Below are positions 1-12,194 of a stretch of DNA of 64,000 bases, piece by piece. Positions within the stretch are counted from its first letter, which is position 1, and every line of letters starts with the position of its first letter. Both the position numbers and the translations under genes were made by a program. A model generated the notes under the pieces. That model was given only the letters and a program-made list of their open reading frames with translations, was not told the DNA's origin and made no database searches. This stretch comes from Sanderia malayensis (Eukaryota; Cnidaria; Scyphozoa; Semaeostomeae; Pelagiidae), in contig RQOL01000699.1 of the NCBI GenBank assembly GCA_013076295.1, forward strand, positions 4,774,001 to 4,838,000. Direction: 5' to 3'.

Positions 1-1
1 C

Positions 2-1684
2 TCTGGTGCAGCTGCTTCAGATGAAGTAGCCGAAGCAGTGATGAACGCGGAAGAAATTGGAAAAGCAGCCAAAGAGCAATTTATCAATGAAAGGCTTGAG
101 AAAAATGAAAAGTTCTTCGAGCCCATCAAACGACAAAAGCTGAAACGGCTCTGTGATATGAACAAGAAGACCACAGTTATGACATCGAAAAATCAAGTTG
201 TTGAATTGAAGCAACAAGGAAACATTGCCCTTCAGCTGCTGATCAAGTTGCAAAGACAAGGTGAAACAGTAGACCTCAAAGAACTGATGAGTTACCCTTT
301 GATGCCTGTGCCATCGTCCATCGGAACACCAGATGGATTTTTAGCAAAGACAGACAAGAGCAAAGGTTTCCATTACCTGACAAAAGGAATTGGGGATGCA
401 GAAATTCAAGACAAATCAATGACAATGTATATAGAAGACGGAAATGCAACCTTCTACAATCTTAAACAGCTGCCAAATACATTCAGAGGGATAAGCGAAA
501 AGATTTTTGATGTCAGTACATCAGGAAAGAAACATGTCATATTTAGCACTGATATGTATTTTCCGCGTTCAGTAAAATCACAAGAGCGAGAAAGAAGAGG
601 CTGTGGCGAGAAGAGAATAATCAAGGGGGTGAACACAAGACGGCCAGAAAGCTGGACAGAGTTTCTAACAAACGAGGAGAACAAGAGGCAGCTAATCAAC
701 GTTATCGAGCAGACCTGGGAAGGAGATGATTTTCATTCCAAATTGAAGAACAAGTCTGTCATTCTGATAAATGCTGGCAAAGCAAGCAGGCTAAGCTCAG
801 AAAATGAAAGTGAGGTTTCCAAAACTGAGATACCTTGTCTATTGTCAAACCAAGAAGAAACAGATACAAGGGTTGTCTTATATAGCATTTATGCAGCAGA
901 CAACGGATTTCAGGAAATCTGTGTCCGCAGTCCAGACAGTGATATATTCTTCATTCTGTTGCATTTTGCAAGTACCATCAGAGCCACACTTCTTTTTGAC
1001 ACAAGATTTGGAAATAATCGGAGAATTCTTGACATCACAAAAATAGCCGACGACTTTACCGAGAGACGGTGCACAGCACTGCTTGCACTCCATGCTTTCA
1101 CAAGGTGTGACACAACAAGCGCTTTCAAAGGAATTGGCAAAGTTAAGCCAATTAAGATATTAGAAAAAAATTCAAAGTTTGAAGATGTGTTTTGCAAAGT
1201 GGGTCAGTGCTGGAACGTGACAGATGATGTATTCAAAGGCCTAGAAGAATTTACCTGCAGTATGTACGGATCAAACAGAATGAAAGACGTAGACGAAGTT
1301 CGAGCCAAGCTTATCAAGAGGAAATGTGGACAGAACAGTGACAAACTCGATGCAAAGAAAAACATAGACATGGCAAAACTACCGCCTCCAAGGAGATGTT
1401 TGAGGGAGCACATCAAACGGACGAATTACCAGGTTGCAATTTGGAAACGAGCTAATATCGCAATATTTGATGCCCCAGAAGCGAGTGAAGATAATGGCTG
1501 GATGCTAGTTGATGGAAGACTTGAGCCATGTTGGTGTGACGGGGAGATCGTACCTACGAAAGTGGCAGACATCTTGTTGGAAAACATTGAAGAAAACACG
1601 TCCGATGATGATGATGATGATGATGAGGCTAGTGAGGAAGAAGAATCAGAGGAAGAAAGCAGTGACAGTGAAGATGATGATTAA
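2..1684 (+). CDS. Mobile-element-associated ORF, 5' end outside window
   Basis: The frame is open from base 2, upstream of the first ATG at 41, so the N-terminus probably lies outside the window. About 560 codons are visible without an intron. Conserved-looking blocks are EETDTRVV, RSPDSDIFFILL and HAFTRCDTTSAF. These acidic blocks resemble a family of multicopy animal proteins that I associate with transposons, in which spaced Asp residues suggest a PIN/FEN-like nuclease fold. That fold assignment is from memory and weak. The protein ends in a strongly acidic Asp/Glu/Ser tail partly encoded by a GAT repeat (about 1604-1626). The lack of introns, unlike every host gene here, and the flanking repeat-rich DNA favour a mobile-element origin. 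No stop or frameshift is seen, so it may be recent or functional. The exact family is unknown. Confidence 0.6.
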   Translation, partial: SGAAASDEVAEAVMNAEEIGKAAKEQFINERLEKNEKFFEPIKRQKLKRLCDMNKKTTVMTSKNQVVELKQQGNIALQLLIKLQRQGETVDLKELMSYPLMPVPSSIGTPDGFLAKTDKSKGFHYLTKGIGDAEIQDKSMTMYIEDGNATFYNLKQLPNTFRGISEKIFDVSTSGKKHVIFSTDMYFPRSVKSQERERRGCGEKRIIKGVNTRRPESWTEFLTNEENKRQLINVIEQTWEGDDFHSKLKNKSVILINAGKASRLSSENESEVSKTEIPCLLSNQEETDTRVVLYSIYAADNGFQEICVRSPDSDIFFILLHFASTIRATLLFDTRFGNNRRILDITKIADDFTERRCTALLALHAFTRCDTTSAFKGIGKVKPIKILEKNSKFEDVFCKVGQCWNVTDDVFKGLEEFTCSMYGSNRMKDVDEVRAKLIKRKCGQNSDKLDAKKNIDMAKLPPPRRCLREHIKRTNYQVAIWKRANIAIFDAPEASEDNGWMLVDGRLEPCWCDGEIVPTKVADILLENIEENTSDDDDDDDEASEEEESEEESSDSEDDD

Positions 1685-3109
1685 AAATTATGTATATTGA
1701 AACTGTAAAGTATGTATGAGAGATACTTTAGCTTTTCTTGCTTTCCCGTGTTGAATGACTGATCATTCTGATTTAAGAAGTCATGAAATTTCATGCTGAT
1801 TCATTTTGATGGATCATACACACTCAGTTACCAAAGAAGAATCAAAAAGCTTCATCGAGAAACTTTCAGACAAGCAGCGTCGCAGCAGCGCGGGAGTATG
1901 ACGTCATAGGTTTTTGCGATTACCCTGAAAGATAAAATAATTTGAGTCTTGGTTGTTTTGACAGTGGAGAGCATTTTGCTTCACACTTGGACAACTTTTC
2001 GTTGATATAGGGCTATTTACAATCGGAAAGTAAAATAGTTGGCCCTCTGACGTCAAGATTTAAGATTCGCTTAAAAAACCCAAAGTACATATTTTAATTT
2101 AGTAAAAACAAGACCTCCGTCCCAGTTTATTCAATGTTAACATGCATATTCGTAATCAGCATGCTTTGAAGTGTAGGAAAAACATAAACTTTGGCTGTGG
2201 TGGGGGGGATGCAAGGTCGGGGGTCGTAGCTCACGGACTAATGTCGTTTTCAAGTGGACAGACTATCATGAACACGCATTTTCAGCAATAAAATAAACTT
2301 TAATCAGCGATCTAATGTCAAATCGACAGTTACTGCTGCTGGTGAGATTACAGTCGCATCTCTGGATATGCGGCTCCGTAAACTTACGAAGCAGCTTTAA
2401 ATTGAGTGCGATGATTTGAATCGTATTAGCCTCCGTTCACGATAGCTGCACATTGTCATAGCACAGCCACGCATAATGGGATCCAACATGGATAACAGCG
2501 GCATTTAGCTATGTTAAACTGGGGCAAAATTATACGGATCAGCTACGGTTAAAGAGGTGCTAAACGGAGGACACACAAAAAGAGGAAAATAAATTCATCT
2601 TGCTACATTATAAGCACAATCTACATTTATGTATCAGGAAGCATTTTTCAAAACGCACCCTTGTCCTTGCTGTTAATTGGAAGCAGCTATGGTATCTTTG
2701 TCTGAAAAACAGTTTCAAAAACTCCAAAATCCATTGAAAGAAGCCTCACAATAGGCTCTAAAAGGAGCCAATAAAAGAACTTTTTTATTTTCTTTCAATC
2801 TTGCGCCATAGCAACGTCTATTGTTCGTTGTTTTTTATATTGATGTTTTATATTTTTTAGCGTTGGCAATTCTGGCATCTTATTTTAATTGGGAATTGAT
2901 CCAGAATCCCCAATATGCCGTTCATTGATGGGTGAGGTGGTTTCCTCGACAATTCTAATAATTGATTTTAATTTTGTTAAAGTATGTTGTATTTTTTGAT
3001 AAAGATAACAATCTTTTACTGTCCAATAGTCAAATACACACAGAAAATATACTGATGTGAGTTTACTACAGATATTATGATGGACTTCATCTCTCCGATT
3101 ATTATTTAT
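1685..3109. other. Gene-free stretch after the mobile-element ORF
   Basis: No supported exon is seen. The DNA is AT-rich with a short G run near 2200 and a TGACGTCA-like site near 1900. It may include the 3' part of the element carrying the ORF at 2-1684, but I could not find a terminal inverted repeat for it. Confidence 0.4.
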
Positions 3110-5312
3110 TACCTATCTGTTGCAGTAGCGTGAAGGTGGAGCTACTTGTTGTTTTCTAAGAAGTCTGCAGGTAAAAGCCACGTGTCTGCAGGTTGAATTT
3201 TGAACAGATTCAACACAGTTGACTTCGTGGCAAAATATAGCAAAGGCATTTGGATCAGTTTATTTATCCGTTGCAGCATAGTAGAGATAGTTTTGCGAGT
3301 TGGCACCCAAGATATCCCATTTCAGGTTCATATGCCTATAAATTAAATTTTGTGCAATTTAAATATAGTTGACTTCATGAAGGAGCATATAAGAGAGATA
3401 TTTCTATCAATTAATTCATCGGTTGCAGTAGCGTGGAGTTAGTGCAACGGGCTGGCACCCAAGAGGTCCCAGTTCAAGTTCAAATGCCTGTAATTTAAAT
3501 TTTGTGCAATTTAAATATAGTTGACTTCATGAAGGAGCATATAAGAGAGATATTTCTATCAATTAATTCATCGGTTGCAGTAGCGTGGAGTTAGTGCAAC
3601 GGGCTGGCACCCAAGAGGTTCGCAGTTCAAGTTCAAATGCCTATAAATTAAATTTTGTGCAATTTAAATATAGTTGACTTCATGAAGGAGCATATAAGAG
3701 AGATATTTCTATCAATTAATTCATCGGTTGCAGTAGCGTGGAGTTAGTGCAACGGGCTGGCACCCAAGAGGTTCGCAGTTCAAGTTCAAATGCCTATAAA
3801 TTAAATTTTGTGCAATTTAGATATAGTTGACTTCATGAAGGAGCATATAAGAGAGATATTTCTATCAAATAATTCGTCGGTTGCAGTAGCGTGGAGTTAG
3901 TGCAACGGGCTGGCACCCAAGAGGTCCCAGTTCAAGTTCAAATGCCTGTAATTTAAATTTTGTGCAATTTAAATATAGTTGACTTCATGAAGGAGCATAT
4001 AAGAGAGATATTTCTATCAATTAATTCATCGGTTGCAGTAGCGTGGAGTTAGTGCAACGGGCTGGCACCCAAGAGGTTCGCAGTTCAAGTTCAAATGCCT
4101 ATAAATTAAATTTTGTGCAATTTAAATATAGTTGACTTCATGAAGGAGCATATAAGAGAGATATTTCTATCAATTAATTCATCGGTTGCAGTAGCGTGGA
4201 GTTAGTGCAACGGGCTGGCACCCAAGAGGTTCGCAGTTCAAGTTCAAATGCCTATAAATTAAATTTTGTGCAATTTAAATATAGTTAACTTCATGAAGGA
4301 GTATAAGAGAGATATTTCTATCAATTAATTCATCGGTTGCAGTAGCGTGGAGTTAGTGCAACGGGCTGGCACCCAAAAGGTTCCCAGTTCAAGTTCAAAT
4401 GCCTATAAATTAAATTTTGTGCAATTTGAATATAGTTAACTTCATGAAGGAGTATAAGAGAGATATTTCTATCAATTAATTCATCGGTTGCAGTAGCGTG
4501 GAGTTAGTGCAACGGGCTGGTACCCAAGAGGTTCGCAGTTCAAGTTCAAATGCCTATAAATTAAATTTTGTGCAATTTAAATATAGTTGACTTCATGAAG
4601 GAGCATATAAGAGAGATATTTCTATCAATTAAATCATCGGTTGCAGTAGCGTGGAGTTAGTGCAACGGGCTGGCACCCAAGAGGTTCGCAGTTCAAGTTC
4701 AAATGCCTATAAATTAAATTTTGTGCAATTTAGATATAGTTGACTTCATGAAGGAGCATATAAGAGAGATATTTCTATCAAATAATTCGTCGGTTGCAGT
4801 AGCGTGGAGTTAGTGCAACGGGCTGGCACCCAAGAGGTTCGCAGTTCAAGTTCAAATGCCTATAAATTAAATTTTGTGCAATTTAAATATAGTTGACTTC
4901 ATGAAGGAGCATATAAGAGAGATATTTCTATCAATTAATTCATCGGTTGCAGTAGCGTGGAGTTAGTGCAACGGGCTGGCACCCAAGAGGTCCCAGTTCA
5001 AGTTCAAATGCCTGTAATTTAAATTTTGTGCAATTTAAATATAGTTGACTTCATGAAGGAGCATATAAGAGAGATATTTCTATCAATTAATTCATCGGTT
5101 GCAGTAGCGTGGAGTTAGTGCAACGGGCTGGCACCCAAGAGGTTCGCAGTTCAAGCTCAAATGCCTATAAATTAAATTTTGTGCAATTTAAATATAGTTG
5201 ACTTCATGAAAGAGTATAAGAGAGTCATTTCTATCAAATAATTCGTCGGATGCAGTAGCGTGGAGGTAGTGCTACCGGGTGTGCACCGACGAGGTAAGTT
5301 GTTCGATATCAG
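3110..5312 (+). repeat. Tandem array, ~14 copies of a 151-153 bp tRNA-SINE-like unit
   Basis: The phrase GGTTGCAGTAGCGTGGAGTT recurs at about 3421, 3573, 3726, 3879, 4031, 4184, 4335, 4486, 4639, 4792, 4945 and 5097, a spacing of 151-153 bp. Degenerate units flank these at about 3118, 3269 and 5248. Each unit begins with a tRNA-like stretch: TAGCGTGGAGTTAG resembles an A box, and GTTCAAGTTCAAATGCC sits where the B box and T arm would be. The rest of the unit is AT-rich. Inner copies are nearly identical; outer ones are diverged, as expected for amplification by unequal exchange. The last unit grades into a SINE-like head (about 5249-5310) that matches the dispersed copies at 5826 and 5996. 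Confidence 0.9.
5249..5312 (+). repeat. tRNA-derived SINE head (array edge)
   Basis: TGCAGTAGCGTGGAGGTAGT is followed by ACCGACGAGGTAAGTTGTTCG, giving A-box-like and B-box-like segments in tRNA order. It is closely related to the reverse-strand copies at 5826-5895 and 5996-6066, and links the tandem array to a dispersed family. Confidence 0.6.
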
Positions 5313-5433
5313 GTAAGGCCATGTAAATTTACATTCATGTAAGTATAATTATTCCATGTTATTAATTACTTTCGTCTATAAATTGCCTCTGTGTTCATAT
5401 CATGTTTGTAATAGCGTGTTAATGATCGGAAAC

Positions 5434-5662
5434 ACAAAACAAAGTCCGAAGGTTAAATTTCAAGGGGGCATTGCAAGCGTGGAGAAAATAAGCAGGGGGA
5501 CGTTGCGCGATTCGCAAAAAATCAAGGGGACATCAATTCGCTTTGCGTTTTCTCTAGAGATGTTTTCTTGTAACAAAAAGTTGATCCATCTCCCCTTAGT
5601 TTTTCAGGCGCGAGCGTATGACCCCTTACTATTTATAACCATTTGCGCAATGTCCCCTTAGC
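5434..5662. repeat. Unclassified repeat-like segment with inverted ends
   Basis: G-rich tracts at the left (AAGGGGGCATTGC near 5461) are mirrored by C-rich tracts at the right (GCAATGTCCCCTTAG near 5647). The arrangement resembles a small non-autonomous element. The ORFs across it look incidental. Confidence 0.35.
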
Positions 5663-5825
5663 TGCTATGCGCCACTGTCTATCTCTCCATTACTACTAAC
5701 TACTCTCAAGTGTATGCTATCACTTACCGCTAATTTTTATCTATAGTTTAGGAGATAGTGAGAACACGTTTACAAGTAATTATTTCGAGACTAGATGATT
5801 GCGATTACAATTTGCATGCCTTCAT

Positions 5826-5895
5826 CTGGTCTCGAACCACTTACCTCGTCGGCGGCACACTCCGTGGCACAACCTCTACGCCACTCCAGCCGACG
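5826..5895 (-). repeat. tRNA-derived SINE head
   Basis: On the reverse strand it reads GGCTGGAGTGGCGTAGAGGT and then ACGAGGTAAGTGGTTCGAGACC, with a good B-box-like GGTTCGAGACC. It is not called a tRNA gene because the cloverleaf is not convincing and related copies lie nearby. Confidence 0.65.
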
Positions 5896-5995
5896 TGGAA
5901 ACTATGGGTTATCATTCATATTACTTTTTGCAACTTTCATTTGTTTGAAAATCATTAGAATTTGAAAAAGCTAATGAGATAGCTCCTGGACTTAC

Positions 5996-6066
5996 CTGGT
6001 ATCGAACCACTCACATGTTCGGTCACACTACCCGCGGCACAACCTCTACGCCACTGCAGCCGACGC
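5996..6066 (-). repeat. tRNA-derived SINE head, second reverse copy
   Basis: The reverse strand gives GGCTGCAGTGGCGTAGAGGT and ends in GTGGTTCGATACCAGG. It shares the layout of the copy at 5826-5895 but is diverged in the middle. Confidence 0.65.
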
Positions 6067-9000
6067 TTGAAAGTAGGCAATTAACAATCTTATAATTTTC
6101 AGCAATTTTAATTTATTTACAAATCATTGAAGTGGATGCATGAGAATTTGAAATACAATGCTCTTTGTTTTGCAACCAATCAATGAGGTTATAAACAATA
6201 TTATTTTGAATAAAATGTGTGGTCTTACCCACGTTTTATTTCAATTGGTGGAAAATTGAACAGAACAAGAGAAAATACATTCGCCTATTAAATGAATTAA
6301 AATTAAATTTTGGTTGAATGAAGGTTCTTTAGAGTCAGAAATGAACTTCTCATTTTTTCGCCATCTGAAACTCCATCATTATTGGGTTGGGTGAGTACTT
6401 TTCGTTGTTGCTGGATAGTATGTTTGACATTCCTTTGTTCAAATGATCATTGATAAAGACTGCATAAATAAAGGCGAAATCCAATGACTTCAAAGTGTCA
6501 ACTGCCTTGCGCAAGTCGCCAAAACATTTTAATTACAGATTGTTCCCTGTAACCAAGCGTAGGGGTCTATTTCGTGGCGTATTTTTCCTGAAAGAAATGT
6601 CGGTAATCTGAGGATTAGTCCGATATTTACTCAAAAGATTAGGCTGCATATACGTTATACCGTAAGTCCTCCATTAAGCCCCCTCGAATTAACCCCCACA
6701 CTAAATTATGTTTTGCAAAATAAACCTCCACCCTCGAATAAACCAGTATAGGGATTATTCGATTTTAGCAGAAGTCGAATAACTGGATAAAATGTGATCA
6801 TAAGTTTACAGGACGACTTTTGGATAACTTTTGATAAAACTTGATAACTTTATTTGAGAAACTTGGAGATTCTTTGATATTTTAGTAAATACATAGCTAA
6901 GTATACGCCTGAGTGTGAAAAGAAAAACCAAATTAACGTGTGGAAAAGTAACGTTAACTAATTAACGTTAAATTAACGTTCAGAAAGTACTGTGTTGGGT
7001 TCGACAACATTGCTGGTGCTGACGTGAAGATGAACAATTCTCTGATTAACTGAAGTTTGACTTTTTGAACCGCTTTAACTAACTTAATTTTGTTTTAATA
7101 TCTATTTTCCTGTATTATTTTTCATCAGAATTGACTTCGTATAATTCAAGATAACACATAATTATGCTCATAATCAATAATGAGGATGCTATATAATTAA
7201 CATAAGGATAAACGCAAGAGTGTGATTAGATATCAATGTAAGTGACGTATCACGCTCATTGCAGAAACGCGCGTCCTTGCAGCAGATTTTTGCAGCAACC
7301 AGCAACAACCACAACCAGTTTCTGAAAGTGATAAGAAGAAGCCTTGCGGAGGGTCAAAGTATACCTCTGGTGTTCGTGAATAGCCTTGCCGTGTTTTGTA
7401 TGCCATGACAAATGCATGGTTGAAAAACTATTTGGACATTAGGCCGTGATTACAAATAGCATACTCATCCTGGACATCACTTCTTGGAATATTTCCTGTA
7501 TTTCCTTATGGATTCTGTAAATTCCCCCGAGGCATACTTCTTTTTTAAACTTTTTGAGAGGCTAATACACGTTCTTCATCAGCAAAGTCAGTGTCTGCAT
7601 TACCGCTAATTTTGACATTTAGATATATGTGTTAGGGAATTTTCTCTTCTATTCATATATGTAGCACAATGTAGAAATCATTCCAAAATTAAAAAATTTT
7701 GTAGCAAACTTCAGATCGATATCAATTCTCATCTCTTCCATCCTTAACGCATACATGAGACTCTGACAACTGAATCACCGTAACAGGTCTTTATCAAGAT
7801 TTATCCATATATGGTTTGGAAATATAAATTGCTCAACTATGTGTGGTGATCCATTGATAAGTAGGCCCGGTTTCATATGACATCATAGGCTAAGTAGTTG
7901 CGTTGCGCTGCGCCTTCGCGGTAAAATTACAACAATATGAAATTGAGTTTTGTGTTTGTAGGAAAATGAAAATGCGTGGGTTGTTTGCTTGTTGGTGACG
8001 TCAGTGGCTCCTCGGAAACTGAGCCAATAATTTGCCACAGTTCCCAGGAATTTGATCATTGTAATGTGTACTATTATGTATGGCATTGGATGACGCAAAT
8101 ATAAGATCAAAGTGTTAACCTATCTATGGAATAGTTAATTCCCCAAGGGTGTTTTAACTTTTACTAATACAAAATGCGATAGGATTAAGACCTTAAATAT
8201 CAAGACCCACCCTTTTGGTTTCGTCATAACCGATTGCTATATGTCAGATTAAATTTCGCTGCAGTGCAAAAAAAGAAAAGAAAAAAAGAGATAAGAGGGA
8301 AGAGGAGGACTTCGAGTAGAACTCTTGGCAGAAACGCAAGTTACCACGCCGAGTTCTTCTTTGATGCTAGTCAACAACATGATTTATGTCACAATAAAGT
8401 TGTATATAGATTATATGTTTTTTACACTGACTCTATGTGGCACTCATTTTCGTCACCCGGTGTTATAAGTGCCGTTGCTAAAAGGACCAAAATTCTGAAC
8501 TTTAATAGAAAAAAGGCGGTAATCTTCTGACACTTACTTTTGTTAGCGCGCGCCGTAATTTTGGCATTTTTCACAAAAATCAGGTACACAGATTTCGTGA
8601 AGAAAAAACAACGCAATTAATCATTAGTCAATACCATTACATTAATCCATTACATTAATCCATTACATTAATCCATTACCAGTTATTCATTACTTGCTCT
8701 TTGAGTGGCGTGATGCACTGCTCTAAAGTTTGGACTGGCGGGATGAAGGTCGATGGTCGACATAAAAAGAACAACAGATAGATTACAGACTGTAATCTAA
8801 CTGTTACGCTACTGTAAATTACAATAGCGTGATTCTTTCTTTGATAATGACCTCACACACATTCACATCACAGTCTTACATTTATGGTTGACTTCTATCG
8901 CCTCACAAATACTGACACGAATCACTTTAATGCAAATGCCCTAAGATCAGGATTTGAATTGAATGAATTGATTTGAACAACTTAATTATGTCTGCTTTGA

Positions 9001-9400
9001 ACCTAGCGATTATAAATATTGGTTCATGTGAGGTTTCTGAAAATTTTGCACCAATTTTCAATTTCATTAGACTGTTGGTTCAAAATATGACTTACTTGAA
9101 ATGCAATTTGATTGTAGGATATAGCAATAAAGTTGCTCCAATTTAGCACGAGGATAAACGGAATCTCATGATACCTCATGTATATCGCTGATAATCTTCG
9201 TTGCGTGAGTCTTTCTTTTTTCAACAGATATGCCCACAGATATCAAAGCAAATAATCCATACAAATCTTGTTTCGTATAGTCTATCCACTTGAAAATTAA
9301 TATGACCTTTTGATGATGTTAGTTCTTCCATTTACAAGTATACGAATACGAAAAGTTTGCATAAAGTTTTCACATTACAAGCCTGCAGCAAAGGCTTGAG
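6067..9400. other. Gene-free, repeat-bearing intergenic DNA
   Basis: I see no convincing exon. Near 6658-6770 is a degraded copy of the CCCCCTCGAATAA family that is well preserved at 20436-20768. The remainder is AT-rich, and its short ORFs have no recognisable domain or splice context. Confidence 0.45.
8632..8682. repeat. Short tandem repeat, 13 bp unit
   Basis: The unit CATTACATTAATC repeats about three to four times in a row, followed by partial copies (CATTACCAGTTATTCATTAC). Confidence 0.8.
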
Positions 9401-9415
9401 CTTGGGTTTTACTTA

Positions 9416-9484
9416 TGACGTCACAACGTGATCGTCCAAAACTTCAACACGAGGCTGATGCACGTGCTATTGTTTGGCGCCAAA
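9416..9484 (+). promoter_or_regulatory. CHK1 promoter: CRE and palindromic E2F site
   Basis: A perfect CRE palindrome, TGACGTCA, is at 9416-9423. A perfect 12 bp palindrome, TTTGGCGCCAAA, is at 9473-9484; this is a canonical double E2F-type site. A CACGTG E-box lies between them. The E2F-like site ends 64 bp before the CHK1 ATG. Vertebrate CHK1 is a known E2F target, so the placement fits cell-cycle control, but binding here is inferred. Confidence 0.7.
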
Positions 9485-9548
9485 TCTCATTTCGTGGAAT
9501 ATAACTTCAGCAAGGAAGTTGTTATTATACTCAATTTTGATGAAAATA

Positions 9549-12194
9549 ATGGCTTATGAACCATTTGTAGAAGGCTGGGATTTTGTGGAAACTCTTGGTG
9601 AAGGAGCCTATGGAGAGTATGTATGCGAATAGTAATCAAATTCGTTGATTTTGCGATGTAAGTGAATTCAACTGAATGTATCTCTAGTGTTTTGGTTTGT
9701 TTTCAGGGTAAGATTAGCTGTCAACAAAGCTACTCAAGAAGCAATCGCTGTTAAAATTGTTAATTCAGATAAACTGTCGGGCAATCAAGAGAATCTAAAA
9801 AAAGAGGTACACCAATTTAGCATCGAAGTTAGTTGTGAACATTTGTGCTCCGAATTTTAATGTTTGTGAAGTTGATCATTAATTTTGGTTTGAATTTAGA
9901 TTTGCATACACAAAATGCTTCAAAATCCTTTCATTGTTAAATATTATGGTCAAAGAACTGAAGGCAATAAAATGTTTATCTTTCTGGAATATGCACGCAG
10001 TGGAGAATTGTTTGATAAAATAGGTAAACAAAATAAAAATATATTTGCATTGTTATTGTTGTAAGCAATTTTTTGATCACATGTGTCTGGTTTTATTTAT
10101 CTTAGAGCCAGATGTAGGAATGCAACAAGTTGATGCACAAAAATATTTTAAACAATTGATAACTGGTCTTGTAAGTGTGTAGCATTATTAGCATGGATAT
10201 GTTGAATGTTTGTTGAATCTAATCCATGATATTTCAGTAGCATTCTTTCATTTACTTTTTTTTAGGAATATTTGCATTCAAAAGGAGTTACCCACAGGGA
10301 TATCAAGCCTGAAAACCTTCTTCTTGACGATTCTGGTGTTAATCTATTTTTCATTGAATACACACTTCTTGGAAAATCATGTTTTATTTTGAAAGCTAAT
10401 AACATTTATGATCCTACAAATAGGGAACTTGAAAATAACAGATTTTGGTTTGGCAACAGTATTCCGACATAAAGATAGAGAAAGATTACTCGATAGGTGT
10501 TGTGGGACTCCACCATATGTTGCACCAGAGGTTTTTCAATCTGCATTTTATTTTAATTGAAAGTAAATCTGTTGCAGTAATCAAAAACATTAAAGTCCTT
10601 TTTTGTGTTTATCATGTTTTGTATTGTGTTTATTAGGTGCTTTCGAAAAAACAATATAAAGCTGAACCTGCAGACATATTCTCTTGTGGAATCGTCTTAA
10701 CAGCAATGTTAGCTGGAGGTAAAGTCACACGTTTAATCAGATTTACGATAATGATTACAATCACCATGACAGTCATGATAACAACCATTTGAATATTTTT
10801 ATGACAGAATTGCCATGGGATGAACCAACTTTACAGTGTAAAGAATATTTGGATTGGACTGCAAATCGTTCATATAATACTCCTTGGACCAAAATAGATA
10901 CAATAGCTCTTGGTAATTTCTTTTGGTCTTGGTAATTAAGTATATCCCCCCTCAACATTCATACATTTATCTTTCTAACCATTTATTGCTTAACATTTAG
11001 CATTATTAAAAAAGATACTTCAATCAAATCCGCAAACAAGATATACAATTGAGCAGATAAAAAATGACAAATGGTTTCTCAGGTAATAAATAAAAGTTTG
11101 ATTTGACTTAGGAAAAATTCATTTCAATTGATAGATGTGGTTATAATTGAATGATTCTTTTTGTTCCTTTTTTAGATCATTTTGCAACCCAAAAAGCAAA
11201 AGCCCGCTTGATTCAAGCAACACATTACTGACCTCGCAATGCTCACAAGGCATCAAACGACATCATTCAAATCAGGGCCATTGTACCCCAGTTTCAAAGC
11301 GATTCTGGTACTTGTCTTATAACATTTTGTTCAACTTGCATGAAGATTCTTTTATTTATTATTAACTTAGATTTTGATCATTTAATTAGTTCTCGGATAT
11401 CAAGCACTCAACCAGATCCACAAATTCAACATGATGATGATGATGATGACGGTGATAACTTTGGTGGCAGTAATCAAAATGGCAACGAAAAAGACAAGAA
11501 ATATGATAATAATATTTGGTTTTCTCAGCCAGTACATGTAGATGATTTAATTCTAACGCAAACACAATCATCTTATGGATCAGCATCTCAGGTTTTTTGT
11601 AAATTATTTCTTCATTGTTCTATTTTATGGACACCCTTCCTGTATCGTATATTATCCCACAGACTTTTTAATCCATGTTCTTACAATTTTAGAGTCCAAT
11701 GCAACATTTAGCAAGAAGAATGACACGTTTTCATGTATCTTTGAAAAGTGAATCTTTCTCAAAGAAGTTATGTGATGTTTTGCATGATTTGAAATATAAT
11801 CATAAAGTTCACAAACATGGACAGGTATTGTTTTTTCTTCATTAAATTAGCAAATCTTCTATTAAATTATCATAATTATCAATAAACAAATCATTGTCAT
11901 TGTTTTTATCACAATTACCCCAGATATCGATTTCAACAACTGATCGCCGCAAAAATATTCTGACATTCAAAGCAACAATAATTGAAATGAACAACTCTCC
12001 ACTCCTGGTTGATTTTAGACTTTCGAAAGTAAGTTCAATTTATTTCATATTCATTTTAAAAGTATTCATTTCATTTTGATGAATGTACACATTTGTAAAC
12101 AAAAATAATCTATCGATTGTTTTAGGGTGATGGTATAGAATTCAAGCGCCATTTCAAGAAGTTGAGAGAGAATCTCAAAATGTATATTGTTTAG
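9549..12194 (+). CDS. CHEK1: Checkpoint kinase CHK1
   Basis: This is a Ser/Thr kinase of the DNA-damage and replication checkpoint, activated by ATR. Spliced exons include 9549-9616 and 9707-9806, then continue to the stop at 12192-12194. The N-terminus reads [21 protein letters not shown], with the Gly-rich loop. The VAIK-type lysine is in EAIAVKIVN. The catalytic loop [12 protein letters not shown] and DFGLATVFR follow, then [13 protein letters not shown] of the activation segment. The linker has SQ sites (LTSQCSQG) and an Asp run from a GAT repeat near 11431. The C-terminus has the kinase-associated KA1-like domain ([17 protein letters not shown]). Domain order and length match CHK1. All visible introns use GT-AG, and the reading frame looks intact. 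Confidence 0.95.

Noticed and set aside
3110..5312. CRISPR-like array
   Set aside because: The units repeat in full with no unique spacers, and the genome is animal.
3118..6066. Functional tRNA genes
   Set aside because: A- and B-box-like segments are present, but acceptor stems and anticodon arms do not form convincingly and the sequences belong to a repeat family.
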